Of a stretch of DNA of 11,899 bases, positions 1 to 6,580 are shown one piece after another. Source of the stretch: an uncultured Cellvibrionales bacterium. Lineage in GTDB: Bacteria; Pseudomonadota; Gammaproteobacteria; Pseudomonadales; UBA7434. Every line of letters starts with the position of its first letter. The first letter of the stretch is position 1. Position numbers and translations under genes: made by a program. The notes under the pieces were generated by a model, which was not told the origin of the DNA, did no database searches, and saw only the letters and a program-made list of their open reading frames with translations. Where the stretch lies: NCBI GenBank assembly GCA_937897785.1, contig CALCNB010000090.1:1-11899 (forward strand), given 5' to 3'.

Positions 1-622
1 CATAACCAAAAGGCATATTCAAGTGGATACCATAAAGATGATCGGCATCGACAATGGCTAAATTAGAGGTGATGATAGCGCCCCAGTCACCGCCTTGCGC
101 GATATACTTTTCATAACCCAATCGCGCCATTAACTCGGCGAACATCTCGGCCATGGCAAGCGTGTCCACCTGCTCGCGCTGAGTGGTGCCTGAAAAGCCA
201 TAACCCGGCAAAGAGGGGCAGACCACATGAAACGCATCTTCAGCTTTACCGCCATGCGCTTCAGGATTAATCAACGGATCGATGACATTCAAAAATTCAA
301 CGATGGTGCCCGGCCAGCCATGGCTAATTAACAGAGGCACCGCATTCGCGTGTTTAGAACGCGCATGAATAAAATGGATGTCGTGCGCATCGATACGCGT
401 AGTGAACTGCGGAAACTGATTGAGCCTTGCTTCGTGTTTTCGCCAGTCGTAATGGTGCTGCCAGTAATCACAAAGTTGCTGAATATAGTCGGTTTTTGCC
501 CCGTAGCGCCACTCGGTATTAGGTATTTGGTCTGGCCAACGGGTCAAGTCTAAACGTTGCTTCAAATCAGCAATATCGGCATCACTGACATGAACCTTGA
601 AGGGTTTAATCGTATTATCCAT
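1..622 (-). CDS. Epoxide hydrolase family protein (EHN domain plus alpha/beta hydrolase), 3' part missing
   Basis: This is the N-terminal 207 residues of an alpha/beta hydrolase that runs off the left edge of the window. I read it by translating the reverse complement from the ATG at 620-622; the product begins MDNTIKPFKVHVSDADI. Residues 1 to about 105 match the epoxide hydrolase N-terminal (EHN) domain in style, with the typical stretch around LKQRLDLTRWPDQ (21-32) and W38-R39-Y40-G41. The oxyanion-hole motif HGWPG is at 101-105, and the nucleophile elbow GGDWG is at 177-181. Its Asp179 would be the attacking nucleophile, an acid as expected of epoxide hydrolases, not the Ser of esterases. 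The catalytic His and second acid lie outside the window. Start support is modest: a weak GAGA (bases 628-631 on the plus strand) lies five bases before the ATG. It follows the sulfotransferase gene by 33 bases on the same strand, so the two are probably co-transcribed. Substrate unknown; a hydrophobic epoxide is the family expectation. Confidence 0.88.
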   Translation of the reverse strand, partial: MDNTIKPFKVHVSDADIADLKQRLDLTRWPDQIPNTEWRYGAKTDYIQQLCDYWQHHYDWRKHEARLNQFPQFTTRIDAHDIHFIHARSKHANAVPLLISHGWPGTIVEFLNVIDPLINPEAHGGKAEDAFHVVCPSLPGYGFSGTTQREQVDTLAMAEMFAELMARLGYEKYIAQGGDWGAIITSNLAIVDADHLYGIHLNMPFGY

Positions 623-655
623 AGCTGTCTCAACTCGGTTGAAAGTTTTTATAAG

Positions 656-1876
656 TTATACTTCTGAAGGCACCTGATAATGCTGTTGATAACGCTCAAA
701 ATAATGCCGTTCAGTCGCATCTGATTGATAATTGTGTGCGCCAAATTTGCCTTTTGGCTTAGCTGCTAAATAATCCAATATTCGCTGTTTAGTGGCCTCC
801 GTTAAGGGCATATCAAAGTACCGGTAGATATGCTCGACACACTCAATGGGCTGATCCATTAAATCGCAATAGCGCGAATCACAAAGGCTCTGCTTAGGAA
901 CCACGCCCAAAGCCACTTGGTCAATGACCAACTCTAGGCGTTGCGCGGTGGCCTCGCCGACCAAGAACTCATCGAAGGCAGCTGCATTGAACGGCTTATT
1001 GCTCCTCATTTTATATAAGCAAGCCATTAAATTAGTCGCTGACCCCATGCATTGAATCGGGTCGCGATGGGTTTGAATAATACGGGCATCGGGATAAATT
1101 TTTAACAAGGTGTCAAGTTTACTTTGATGCGCAGGCGCTTTGAGTAACCAGCGCTTGCGTGGATTTTTCCACTGTAATACCTGCAACATAATTTTATGCC
1201 ACTGATAAGCGGGCGTTAAATCTGCCTGTGCGTGCCATGCGCCATAATTATCAGACATGTGCAATGAAGCTATATGATCACTGATAAAACTGCCTGCCAT
1301 AATTAGACCGCATTCAGCCGGTATATCACCGGCCATTTCATGCACGGTAGCAAACTCGGGCACCGTCCTATTCCACTGAGTAAACAATTGATGGGCATGC
1401 TCAATGCGTTTATCCGTTAAATAGGTCGCTGTTTCTGGCGGTGGGGTGGGAAGCATCGATTCCCACATTTTTGGCACGCCGACATCAGGGTCCTGGGCTA
1501 GGACTTCAAATAAAATTGACGTGCCGGACCGCGGCAAGCCAACGATGAACATGGGCGCAACAATCGCTTGCTGAAGAATTTCTGGGTGGCGCTTAGTCAA
1601 CTCAGTAATTTCTAAACGCTGATTTAACCAGATCAGCAAATCATTACGCGCCATTAGCCGGCCAAATAAGGTTAATTCTGCGACGCTGTTTAAATCATCA
1701 CAGAGCATTTTCAGCGGCGCCTGCCAATAATCTTCGCCGAAGTCATCGAGTCCCGCTTTCGCCTTAGCGGCATTAACCAGCGAGTCAAAATCTAAGGGGA
1801 CGACTGAAGGTAAATCAAACGATTCACCCTCGCGATTGGTCGCTTCCAGCCATTCTGGATTCTGCGGATTACTCAT
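656..1876 (-). CDS. PAPS-dependent sulfotransferase family protein (Sulfotransfer_3 type)
   Basis: A 406-residue protein expected to transfer a sulfo group from PAPS to a small-molecule hydroxyl; no signal peptide is visible, so it is probably cytosolic. The 5'-phosphosulfate loop is seen as GLPRSGTS at 113-120, preceded by the hydrophobic strand APMFIV. The second PAPS-binding region is the QTHRDP segment at 268-273, followed by Ser279, where the family binds the 3'-phosphate. WLLKAPAH (243-250) and the C-terminal KGKFGAHNY are further marks of the roughly 400-residue group common in mycobacteria and marine proteobacteria that degrade lipids or steroids. The ATG at 1874-1876 has a good AAGG seven bases upstream (complement of 1884-1887). 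It is divergent from the SDR gene at 2030 and precedes the epoxide hydrolase gene in what looks like a two-gene operon. The acceptor cannot be deduced. Family is confident, biological role open. Confidence 0.9.
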   Translation of the reverse strand: MSNPQNPEWLEATNREGESFDLPSVVPLDFDSLVNAAKAKAGLDDFGEDYWQAPLKMLCDDLNSVAELTLFGRLMARNDLLIWLNQRLEITELTKRHPEILQQAIVAPMFIVGLPRSGTSILFEVLAQDPDVGVPKMWESMLPTPPPETATYLTDKRIEHAHQLFTQWNRTVPEFATVHEMAGDIPAECGLIMAGSFISDHIASLHMSDNYGAWHAQADLTPAYQWHKIMLQVLQWKNPRKRWLLKAPAHQSKLDTLLKIYPDARIIQTHRDPIQCMGSATNLMACLYKMRSNKPFNAAAFDEFLVGEATAQRLELVIDQVALGVVPKQSLCDSRYCDLMDQPIECVEHIYRYFDMPLTEATKQRILDYLAAKPKGKFGAHNYQSDATERHYFERYQQHYQVPSEV

Positions 1877-2029
1877 AACATTGCCTTTATACCGTTCACT
1901 AAGAAATCCTGTTCATTTCCGTTTGTTTACAGCTTGGTCACGTGCCGTGCAGGCAGGCGCGTTATTAGCCTATAATCGGCGAATAGGAACAAGATTTGAA
2001 TACTTTAAACCATTACTACTAAAGAGAAC
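1877..2029. promoter_or_regulatory. Divergent control region between sulfotransferase and SDR genes
   Basis: A non-coding stretch between two divergently transcribed groups. It holds the ribosome binding site of the minus-strand sulfotransferase gene (1884-1887), a palindromic CACGTG core at 1939-1944, a short imperfect inverted repeat TGCC-GTGCA-GGCA (about 1944-1956) and the plus-strand -10 box at 1971-1976. No convincing minus-strand promoter could be picked. The palindromic elements sit just upstream of the plus-strand -10 box, where a regulator could act, but no regulator gene is present in the window and this is inference only. Confidence 0.45.
1971..1976 (+). promoter_or_regulatory. 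Candidate sigma-70 -10 box for the SDR-DUF1214-crotonase operon
   Basis: A perfect TATAAT lies 53 bases before the ATG at 2030. No good -35 hexamer exists at 16-18 bases upstream (the best is TGCAGG at 1948-1953), so if real this promoter would need an activator or be weak. Judged from the sequence only. Confidence 0.4.
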
Positions 2030-2869
2030 ATGACTATGGATTTAGAACTGAATAATAAAAATGTCATCATCACAGGCGGTAGCGGCGGAATCGGTAGAGG
2101 CTTGGTTTTAGAGTTTGCTAAAGAAGGGGCTAATGTCATTAGCGCCTCACGCGATACAAAACAAGGCGCCTTATTAGAGCAAGAAGCGGCAAAGCAAAAG
2201 CTAGCCGGTAAAGTATTAGCGGTAGCCACTGATGTGACAGACAGAGCCTCGGTGGATGCGATGATCGCACGCTGCCATGAGGTATTTGGTGCCGTGGATA
2301 TACTGGTCAATAATGCCGGCGGCGTATCGCAACCTTCAGCACTTGAAGCACTGAGTGATGAAGATCGTGACTGGGAGAAAAAACTTAATATCGATGGTGT
2401 GGTCAATTGCTGTCAAGCGGTTGCCAACGATATGCTTTCAAGAGGCTCTGGTAGCATTATTAATATTTCTTCAAACTCGTCCTTACTGGGTGAAGCTGCT
2501 GCAGGCGTCGCACACTATGGTGGCGTTAAGGGCTTCGTCAATTCTTTTTCTAAAAGCCTTGCTTGGGAATGGGCTAAAGCGGGTGTACGGGTTAATAATA
2601 TTTGTCCTGGCTGGATTGTCCCGTACAAAGAAGAAGAAGTGGGCGAAGGCAGCTTTTGGAATCGCTTTGGCTTTGAGCAGATTGGTCGACCCGATGATAT
2701 GCAAAATGCCTTAGAGGAAGGAACGCTGTTTAATATGAGCGGACTGCCTATTCCACGATTAGGCCGGCCTGTCGATATCGCTAATTTAACGCTTTTTTTA
2801 GCCTCGGATGTATCAAGTTATATTACCGGTCAGTTGATCAGTGTGAGCGGTGGCGCCTACATGCCCTAA
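2030..2869 (+). CDS. Short-chain dehydrogenase/reductase (classical SDR)
   Basis: A 279-residue Rossmann-fold NAD(P)-dependent oxidoreductase, probably cytosolic. The cofactor-binding motif TGGSGGIG is at 15-22, NNAGG at 94-98, the catalytic Ser region ISSNSS at 146-151, and the catalytic Tyr163 and Lys167 in YGGVK. Ser148 or Ser150 could be the catalytic serine. PGW at 193-195 is the usual post-catalytic turn, and SVSGGAYMP is a typical SDR C-terminus. The stretch from about 198 to 243, between PGW and the LGRP motif, is longer than in most classical SDRs and would form an enlarged substrate lid. Two starts are possible: ATG 2030 with AAAGAG only 3 bases away, or ATG 2036 with the same site at 9 bases; the second is better spaced and would drop only two residues. 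First gene of the set leading to the DUF1214 and crotonase genes. Likely interconverts a hydroxyl and a ketone; the substrate is not identifiable. Confidence 0.92.
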   Translation: MTMDLELNNKNVIITGGSGGIGRGLVLEFAKEGANVISASRDTKQGALLEQEAAKQKLAGKVLAVATDVTDRASVDAMIARCHEVFGAVDILVNNAGGVSQPSALEALSDEDRDWEKKLNIDGVVNCCQAVANDMLSRGSGSIINISSNSSLLGEAAAGVAHYGGVKGFVNSFSKSLAWEWAKAGVRVNNICPGWIVPYKEEEVGEGSFWNRFGFEQIGRPDDMQNALEEGTLFNMSGLPIPRLGRPVDIANLTLFLASDVSSYITGQLISVSGGAYMP

Positions 2870-2911
2870 ACTAAGCCAATGAAGGTAAGCAAAATAATAA
2901 GGCAATAAATT

Positions 2912-4111
2912 ATGACTCAAGAGAGCAATGAAACCATTCGTCAAGCCTGGCATCAATTCTGTGATGACTTAAAAGCCAGCGGCGATCTTATTTTTCGTGA
3001 TGGCATCCCTGATAATGAAATCACTCGGGCAACTGGTATGCGGCTGCTGGCCAGAAATATTGCGTTAGCAATGCAGTTTGAAATGGAAAATCATGATCCA
3101 AAATTTCCAGAGCTACTGCATTATTTTGACCCGCTAAGAAAACAAGGCGGAGACAACACCGATGCGCATTACAGTGGTGCACCCATTAATGGTCAAGATT
3201 TCTATCGCATTAGCGGTCATCGCGGTAACGCCCAATATTTTGCAATCACGATACTCGAAAATGGCAATACCCCTTGGGGCGGTGCCGTCGTTAATACACG
3301 GCTTGGCCAAGATTTAGTGGTTGATGACGAAGGTTATTTCGAACTGATCATCGGCCCAGAGCAACCCGCTGAACTTGATATTAAAAAAACCAACTGGATG
3401 CAAACCTCAGCGGCGAGTTATCGAATTACCTTTCGACAATTCTTCGCCGACTGGCTAAACGAAAAACCCATGGAAGCGAATATCGAGCGAATCGGCCAAG
3501 ACAATCAAACCCCCTTATTCACCGCTAAGGCACTCAGTAAAGGATTGAAAAAGACCAGTGACTGGGTTAACTGGTCGTCGACCTATTGGGCCGACATGAT
3601 TGATAAATGGAAAGTAACGCCGAACACCTTTATGTCTTATGGCGAGCTTGAAAAAAATAAAATTGACTTTACGCCCGGTGGCGCGCCGATTATAGCGTAT
3701 TGGAAAATACCGGCTGATGAAGCATTAATACTCAGAGTCACGCCGCCGACTGCCGATTATTGGGCAGTCGAATTTGGTAACTACTGGTGGGAAACCATGG
3801 ACTATCGTTACCGATTCAGCTCGACGAACTGCCACCACGCAAGGCTAGAACAAGACGGCGAATTACTAATTATTATTAGTCATGCTGATATCGGCGCAAA
3901 AAACTGGCTTGACCCTTGCGGCCACGAAGAAGGCTATATTACCTATCGCTGGATTGGCAGTGATCATTACCCTAAACCCACCGCAGAACAATTATCGATT
4001 GAGGCGCTTGAGAAAAAATATCCCGAATTAATAGGCAAGATCAGTGAGCAGCAAAGAACCGACGATATGCTCGAAAGACGAGCCGGTATTCGGCAGCGAT
4101 TTAAATCTTAA
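2912..4111 (+). CDS. DUF1214 domain-containing protein
   Basis: A 399-residue protein of unknown biochemical function. The C-terminal part carries the look of DUF1214: the aromatic block YWAVEFGNYWWETMDYRYR at about 283-301, then a polar run with Cys307-His308-His309, ISHADIG (322-328) and the conserved NWLDP at 331-335, leading to RW at 346-347. The N-terminal half (about 1-180) contains a mixed region with GDNTDAHYSGAPI (80-92), where members of the family are also similar. No signal peptide or membrane segment is visible, so it is probably cytosolic. The ATG has AAGG (2899-2902) nine bases upstream. It starts 42 bases after the SDR stop and is followed closely by the crotonase gene, so co-transcription is likely. 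DUF1214 genes are often found beside SDR, sulfotransferase and acyl-CoA genes in lipid-degrading bacteria (general knowledge). An enzymatic or ligand-binding role is plausible but unproven. Confidence 0.85.
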   Translation: MTQESNETIRQAWHQFCDDLKASGDLIFRDGIPDNEITRATGMRLLARNIALAMQFEMENHDPKFPELLHYFDPLRKQGGDNTDAHYSGAPINGQDFYRISGHRGNAQYFAITILENGNTPWGGAVVNTRLGQDLVVDDEGYFELIIGPEQPAELDIKKTNWMQTSAASYRITFRQFFADWLNEKPMEANIERIGQDNQTPLFTAKALSKGLKKTSDWVNWSSTYWADMIDKWKVTPNTFMSYGELEKNKIDFTPGGAPIIAYWKIPADEALILRVTPPTADYWAVEFGNYWWETMDYRYRFSSTNCHHARLEQDGELLIIISHADIGAKNWLDPCGHEEGYITYRWIGSDHYPKPTAEQLSIEALEKKYPELIGKISEQQRTDDMLERRAGIRQRFKS

Positions 4112-4168
4112 GCCAATGCTTTAAAAGCGTAATAACCAACTCAAACAATGCAAGGAACTGAACTGACC

Positions 4169-4978
4169 ATGTCATTTATAAAAATAACCCATCCCCAAGA
4201 GGGCGTCGCCCTAGTCACACTGAATCGTCCTGACCGAATGAATGCCATGGCATTTGATGTCATGCAACCGCTAAAGGAAGAATTAGAGAAAATTAGCTTT
4301 CGCAGCGATATCCGGCTGGTGATTTTAACCGGCGAAGGCAGTACTTTTTGTGCGGGCGCCGACTTACAAGATCCTGGCTACCTGTCGGTTTTCGATGGCC
4401 ATACCATGCCAAGAATCGCTTTACGTGCCATGCGGGTATTAGATGATGTGATGAAAACTATTCGCGACATGACACAGCCTGTTATGGCCGCCATTAATGG
4501 CCCTGCTGTGGGTGGTGGATTTTGCCTCGCCATGGCGGCGGATTTACGCATTGCCTCTGAGTCGGCATTTTTCCGAGCGGCAGGCATCAATAATGGTCTA
4601 ACCTCAGCGGAACTGGGGCTAAGCTACTTATTGCCACGCACCATTGGCATCACTCGCGCTAACGACATTATGCTGACCGGCCGCGATGTGGATGCGCAAG
4701 AAGCCGAACGCTTTGGTATTGTTTCAAAAGTGTGTAGCAATGATAGCCTGCTCGAAGAATGCCTCACAATGGCTGACAGCATCTTACGTCACAGTCATAT
4801 GGGCATTGAACAAACCAAGATGCTGATGAATGCCAGTATTGAAGCGGGGTCACTGCATGGGCATATGCACCACGAGGGTATTACACAGTTATTTGTTCGC
4901 ATGACCACGAATAACTTTCAAGAAGCGATTAAAGCGCGAAAGGAAAATCGGCCGCCAGATTTTGACGATCAGGCCTAG
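4169..4978 (+). CDS. Enoyl-CoA hydratase/isomerase (crotonase) family protein
   Basis: A 269-residue crotonase-fold protein acting on a CoA thioester. Oxyanion-hole elements are CAGADL (61-66) and GPAVGGG (111-117). LNRPDRMNAM (18-27) is the usual N-terminal signature, and LTGRDVDAQEAERFGIV matches the family's helical segment. By hand alignment to mitochondrial crotonase, the two catalytic glutamates are absent: the Glu144 position is Cys119 and the Glu164 position is Gly139. Glu148 (in SAELGLSYLLPR) takes the place of the third acid known from dienoyl-CoA isomerase. The RAAGINNGL...AELGLSYLLPR block recalls the actinobacterial EchA12-like group. I prefer ATG 4169 because AAGGA lies at 4152-4156 upstream of it, although 12 bases is a long spacing. 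An in-frame ATG at 4148 adds seven residues but has no binding site and no family match. Last gene of the SDR-DUF1214 group. Simple hydratase activity is doubtful; isomerase, hydrolase or C-C lyase activity is possible. Confidence 0.88.
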   Translation: MSFIKITHPQEGVALVTLNRPDRMNAMAFDVMQPLKEELEKISFRSDIRLVILTGEGSTFCAGADLQDPGYLSVFDGHTMPRIALRAMRVLDDVMKTIRDMTQPVMAAINGPAVGGGFCLAMAADLRIASESAFFRAAGINNGLTSAELGLSYLLPRTIGITRANDIMLTGRDVDAQEAERFGIVSKVCSNDSLLEECLTMADSILRHSHMGIEQTKMLMNASIEAGSLHGHMHHEGITQLFVRMTTNNFQEAIKARKENRPPDFDDQA

Positions 4979-5128
4979 ACTAGCGTATAACAGTATTATC
5001 ACTTGGCTAAATTGATCCACTCAGCCTCGATCGCGTAAATAATAAGGCAAGCGCAGTAACCGCCCTATTTTTACGCTAAACTCCCGCTTTAACACCGTAC
5101 TCTTTTTCATTACAGCCCGGATAATACC

Positions 5129-6427
5129 ATGACCGCATCTTTGCACCCCAACTCAGAAAAACTGTTTAACCAAGCACAAGCCTCTATACCTGGTGGGGTT
5201 AATTCACCGGTCAGAGCATTTAAGGCCGTCGGCGGCACGCCTTTATTTATTCAGTCGGCACATGGTCCCTATATTGTCGACAGTGACAATAAACAATACA
5301 TCGATTATGTGCAATCGTGGGGACCCATGATTCTCGGCCATGCTCACCCCAGTGTTCTTGCTGCTGTTCAAGAGAAAATGACCCATGGTCTGAGCTTTGG
5401 TGCACCCACTGAAATAGAAACGGTTTTAGCTGAAAAGATCAAATCGATCATACCCTCAATGGATATGATTCGGATGGTGAGTTCAGGCACCGAGGCCACC
5501 ATGAGCGCGATTCGTTTAGCGCGTGGTTTTACTGGCCGCGATAAAATCGTTAAATTTGAAGGCTGCTACCACGGGCATTCTGACTCACTATTGGTTAAGG
5601 CAGGCTCAGGCGCATTAACCTTTGGCACGCCAAGCTCACCGGGCGTGCCTGAATCCTTAGTCAAGCACACGCTGAATCTCACTTATAACGACATTGAACA
5701 AGTTCAGCGTATCTTTGCCGAGCAAGGCGACAGTATTGCCTGCATTATTGTTGAGCCTGTAGCCGGTAATATGAATTGCGTACCACCCGTTGATGGCTTT
5801 TTAACCGCGCTCAGAGATGTTTGCGACAGGTCGGGCGCAGTACTTATTTTTGATGAAGTGATGACAGGGTTCCGCGTACACCCACAGGGTGCTCAAGGGC
5901 ATTATCAAGTCACACCCGACTTAACCACCTTAGGTAAAGTGATTGGCGGTGGCATGCCTGTAGGCGCATTTGGCGGTAAAAAACCCATCATGGAAGCACT
6001 GGCACCGATAGGTCCGGTTTATCAGGCTGGCACTTTATCGGGCAACCCCGTAGCCATGGCCGCTGGTCTGGCAACGCTTAATCAATTAACTAACGACGAC
6101 TTTTATCCTCCACTGTTCAGTGCTACTGAGCAGTGGACTACTGGCATAAAAGCGATTGCTGAAAACTGCGGTATTCCTTTGACGACTAACCATGTAGGCA
6201 GCATGTTTGGCGTGTTTTTTACTGAGATTGAAAAAGTGACGCGCTATGATCAAGTGATCAATACCAATACCGAGCGATTTAATCAATTCTTTCACGGCAT
6301 GTTAGCCAATGGCGTGTATTTAGCGCCGGCCAGTTTTGAAGCCGGTTTTGTCTCCGCCGCGCATACCACTGACATCATCGATAAAAGCTTAAGCGCCGCA
6401 GAAAACGTGATGCGTAAACTCAATTAA
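5129..6427 (+). CDS. hemL: Glutamate-1-semialdehyde 2,1-aminomutase
   Basis: A 432-residue PLP enzyme that converts glutamate-1-semialdehyde to 5-aminolevulinate, the second step of the C5 route to haem and other tetrapyrroles, in the cytosol. Length and sequence are standard for the family from end to end. The N-terminal PGGVNSPVRAF motif is at 21-31, the phosphate-binding SSGTEA at 118-123, CYHGHSDSLLVKAGSG at 146-161, FDEVMTGFR (241-249, with Asp242 contacting the PLP ring nitrogen), and the PLP-linking Lys270 in TLGKVIGGGMPVGAFGG. The gating-loop region after 150 is intact. The ATG has a modest GGA (5119-5121) seven bases upstream. There are 150 bases before and 153 after the gene, so it is probably its own transcription unit. 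It has no evident functional link to the catabolic and transport genes beside it. Confidence 0.98.
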   Translation: MTASLHPNSEKLFNQAQASIPGGVNSPVRAFKAVGGTPLFIQSAHGPYIVDSDNKQYIDYVQSWGPMILGHAHPSVLAAVQEKMTHGLSFGAPTEIETVLAEKIKSIIPSMDMIRMVSSGTEATMSAIRLARGFTGRDKIVKFEGCYHGHSDSLLVKAGSGALTFGTPSSPGVPESLVKHTLNLTYNDIEQVQRIFAEQGDSIACIIVEPVAGNMNCVPPVDGFLTALRDVCDRSGAVLIFDEVMTGFRVHPQGAQGHYQVTPDLTTLGKVIGGGMPVGAFGGKKPIMEALAPIGPVYQAGTLSGNPVAMAAGLATLNQLTNDDFYPPLFSATEQWTTGIKAIAENCGIPLTTNHVGSMFGVFFTEIEKVTRYDQVINTNTERFNQFFHGMLANGVYLAPASFEAGFVSAAHTTDIIDKSLSAAENVMRKLN

Positions 6428-6527
6428 CGCTATGACCTCTGTTTAGTAGTGCTAGCCTAAAGCCCTTGTAATCCATTTAACAACAAAACCTCAGCAAAAT
6501 ACTGGCCTATCGTATGATAACTGTTTA

Positions 6528-6545
6528 GCATCTTGTTTAAGATGC
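6528..6545 (+). other. Perfect hairpin upstream of the MMPL transporter gene
   Basis: GCATCTT-GTTT-AAGATGC forms a seven-base-pair stem with a four-base loop. It ends 35 bases before the transporter ATG and 100 bases after the hemL stop. The bases that follow (ATTATTGATAAT) are AT-rich but not a T-run, so it is a poor intrinsic terminator. It could be a weak terminator for hemL, a leader hairpin of the transport operon, or an operator (the arms are a perfect inverted repeat). A TATGAT hexamer at 6513-6518 just upstream could be a -10 box but lacks a -35 partner. Confidence 0.45.
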
Positions 6546-6580
6546 ATTATTGATAATCGTGAACTTATTAAGGCGAATGT

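Noticed and set aside
350..553. Open frame of 67 codons on the plus strand.
   Set aside because: It lies antisense inside the well-supported epoxide hydrolase gene, has no ribosome binding site and shows no recognisable protein features.
2005..2406. Open frame of 133 codons on the minus strand.
   Set aside because: It is antisense to the first SDR gene, whose cofactor and NNAG motifs are clear; its own product is low-complexity Ser/Ala/Pro without family likeness.
2872..4118. TAAGCCAATG is repeated after the stop of the SDR gene (2872-2881) and at the stop of the DUF1214 gene (4109-4118).
   Set aside because: Ten-base repeats are expected many times by chance in a window of this length, and there is no further similarity around them.
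2892..5050. A 14-base sequence (AAATAATAAGGCAA) occurs at 2892-2905 and again at 5037-5050.
   Set aside because: It is AT-rich and includes a ribosome-binding-site-like AAGG. One such match in a window this long is within chance, and the second copy is not before a start codon.
5033..5076. Inverted repeat GCGTAAA (5033-5039) and TTTACGC (5070-5076) between the crotonase gene and hemL.
   Set aside because: The loop is 30 bases, the stem has only seven pairs and no T-run follows, so it supports neither a terminator nor an operator.
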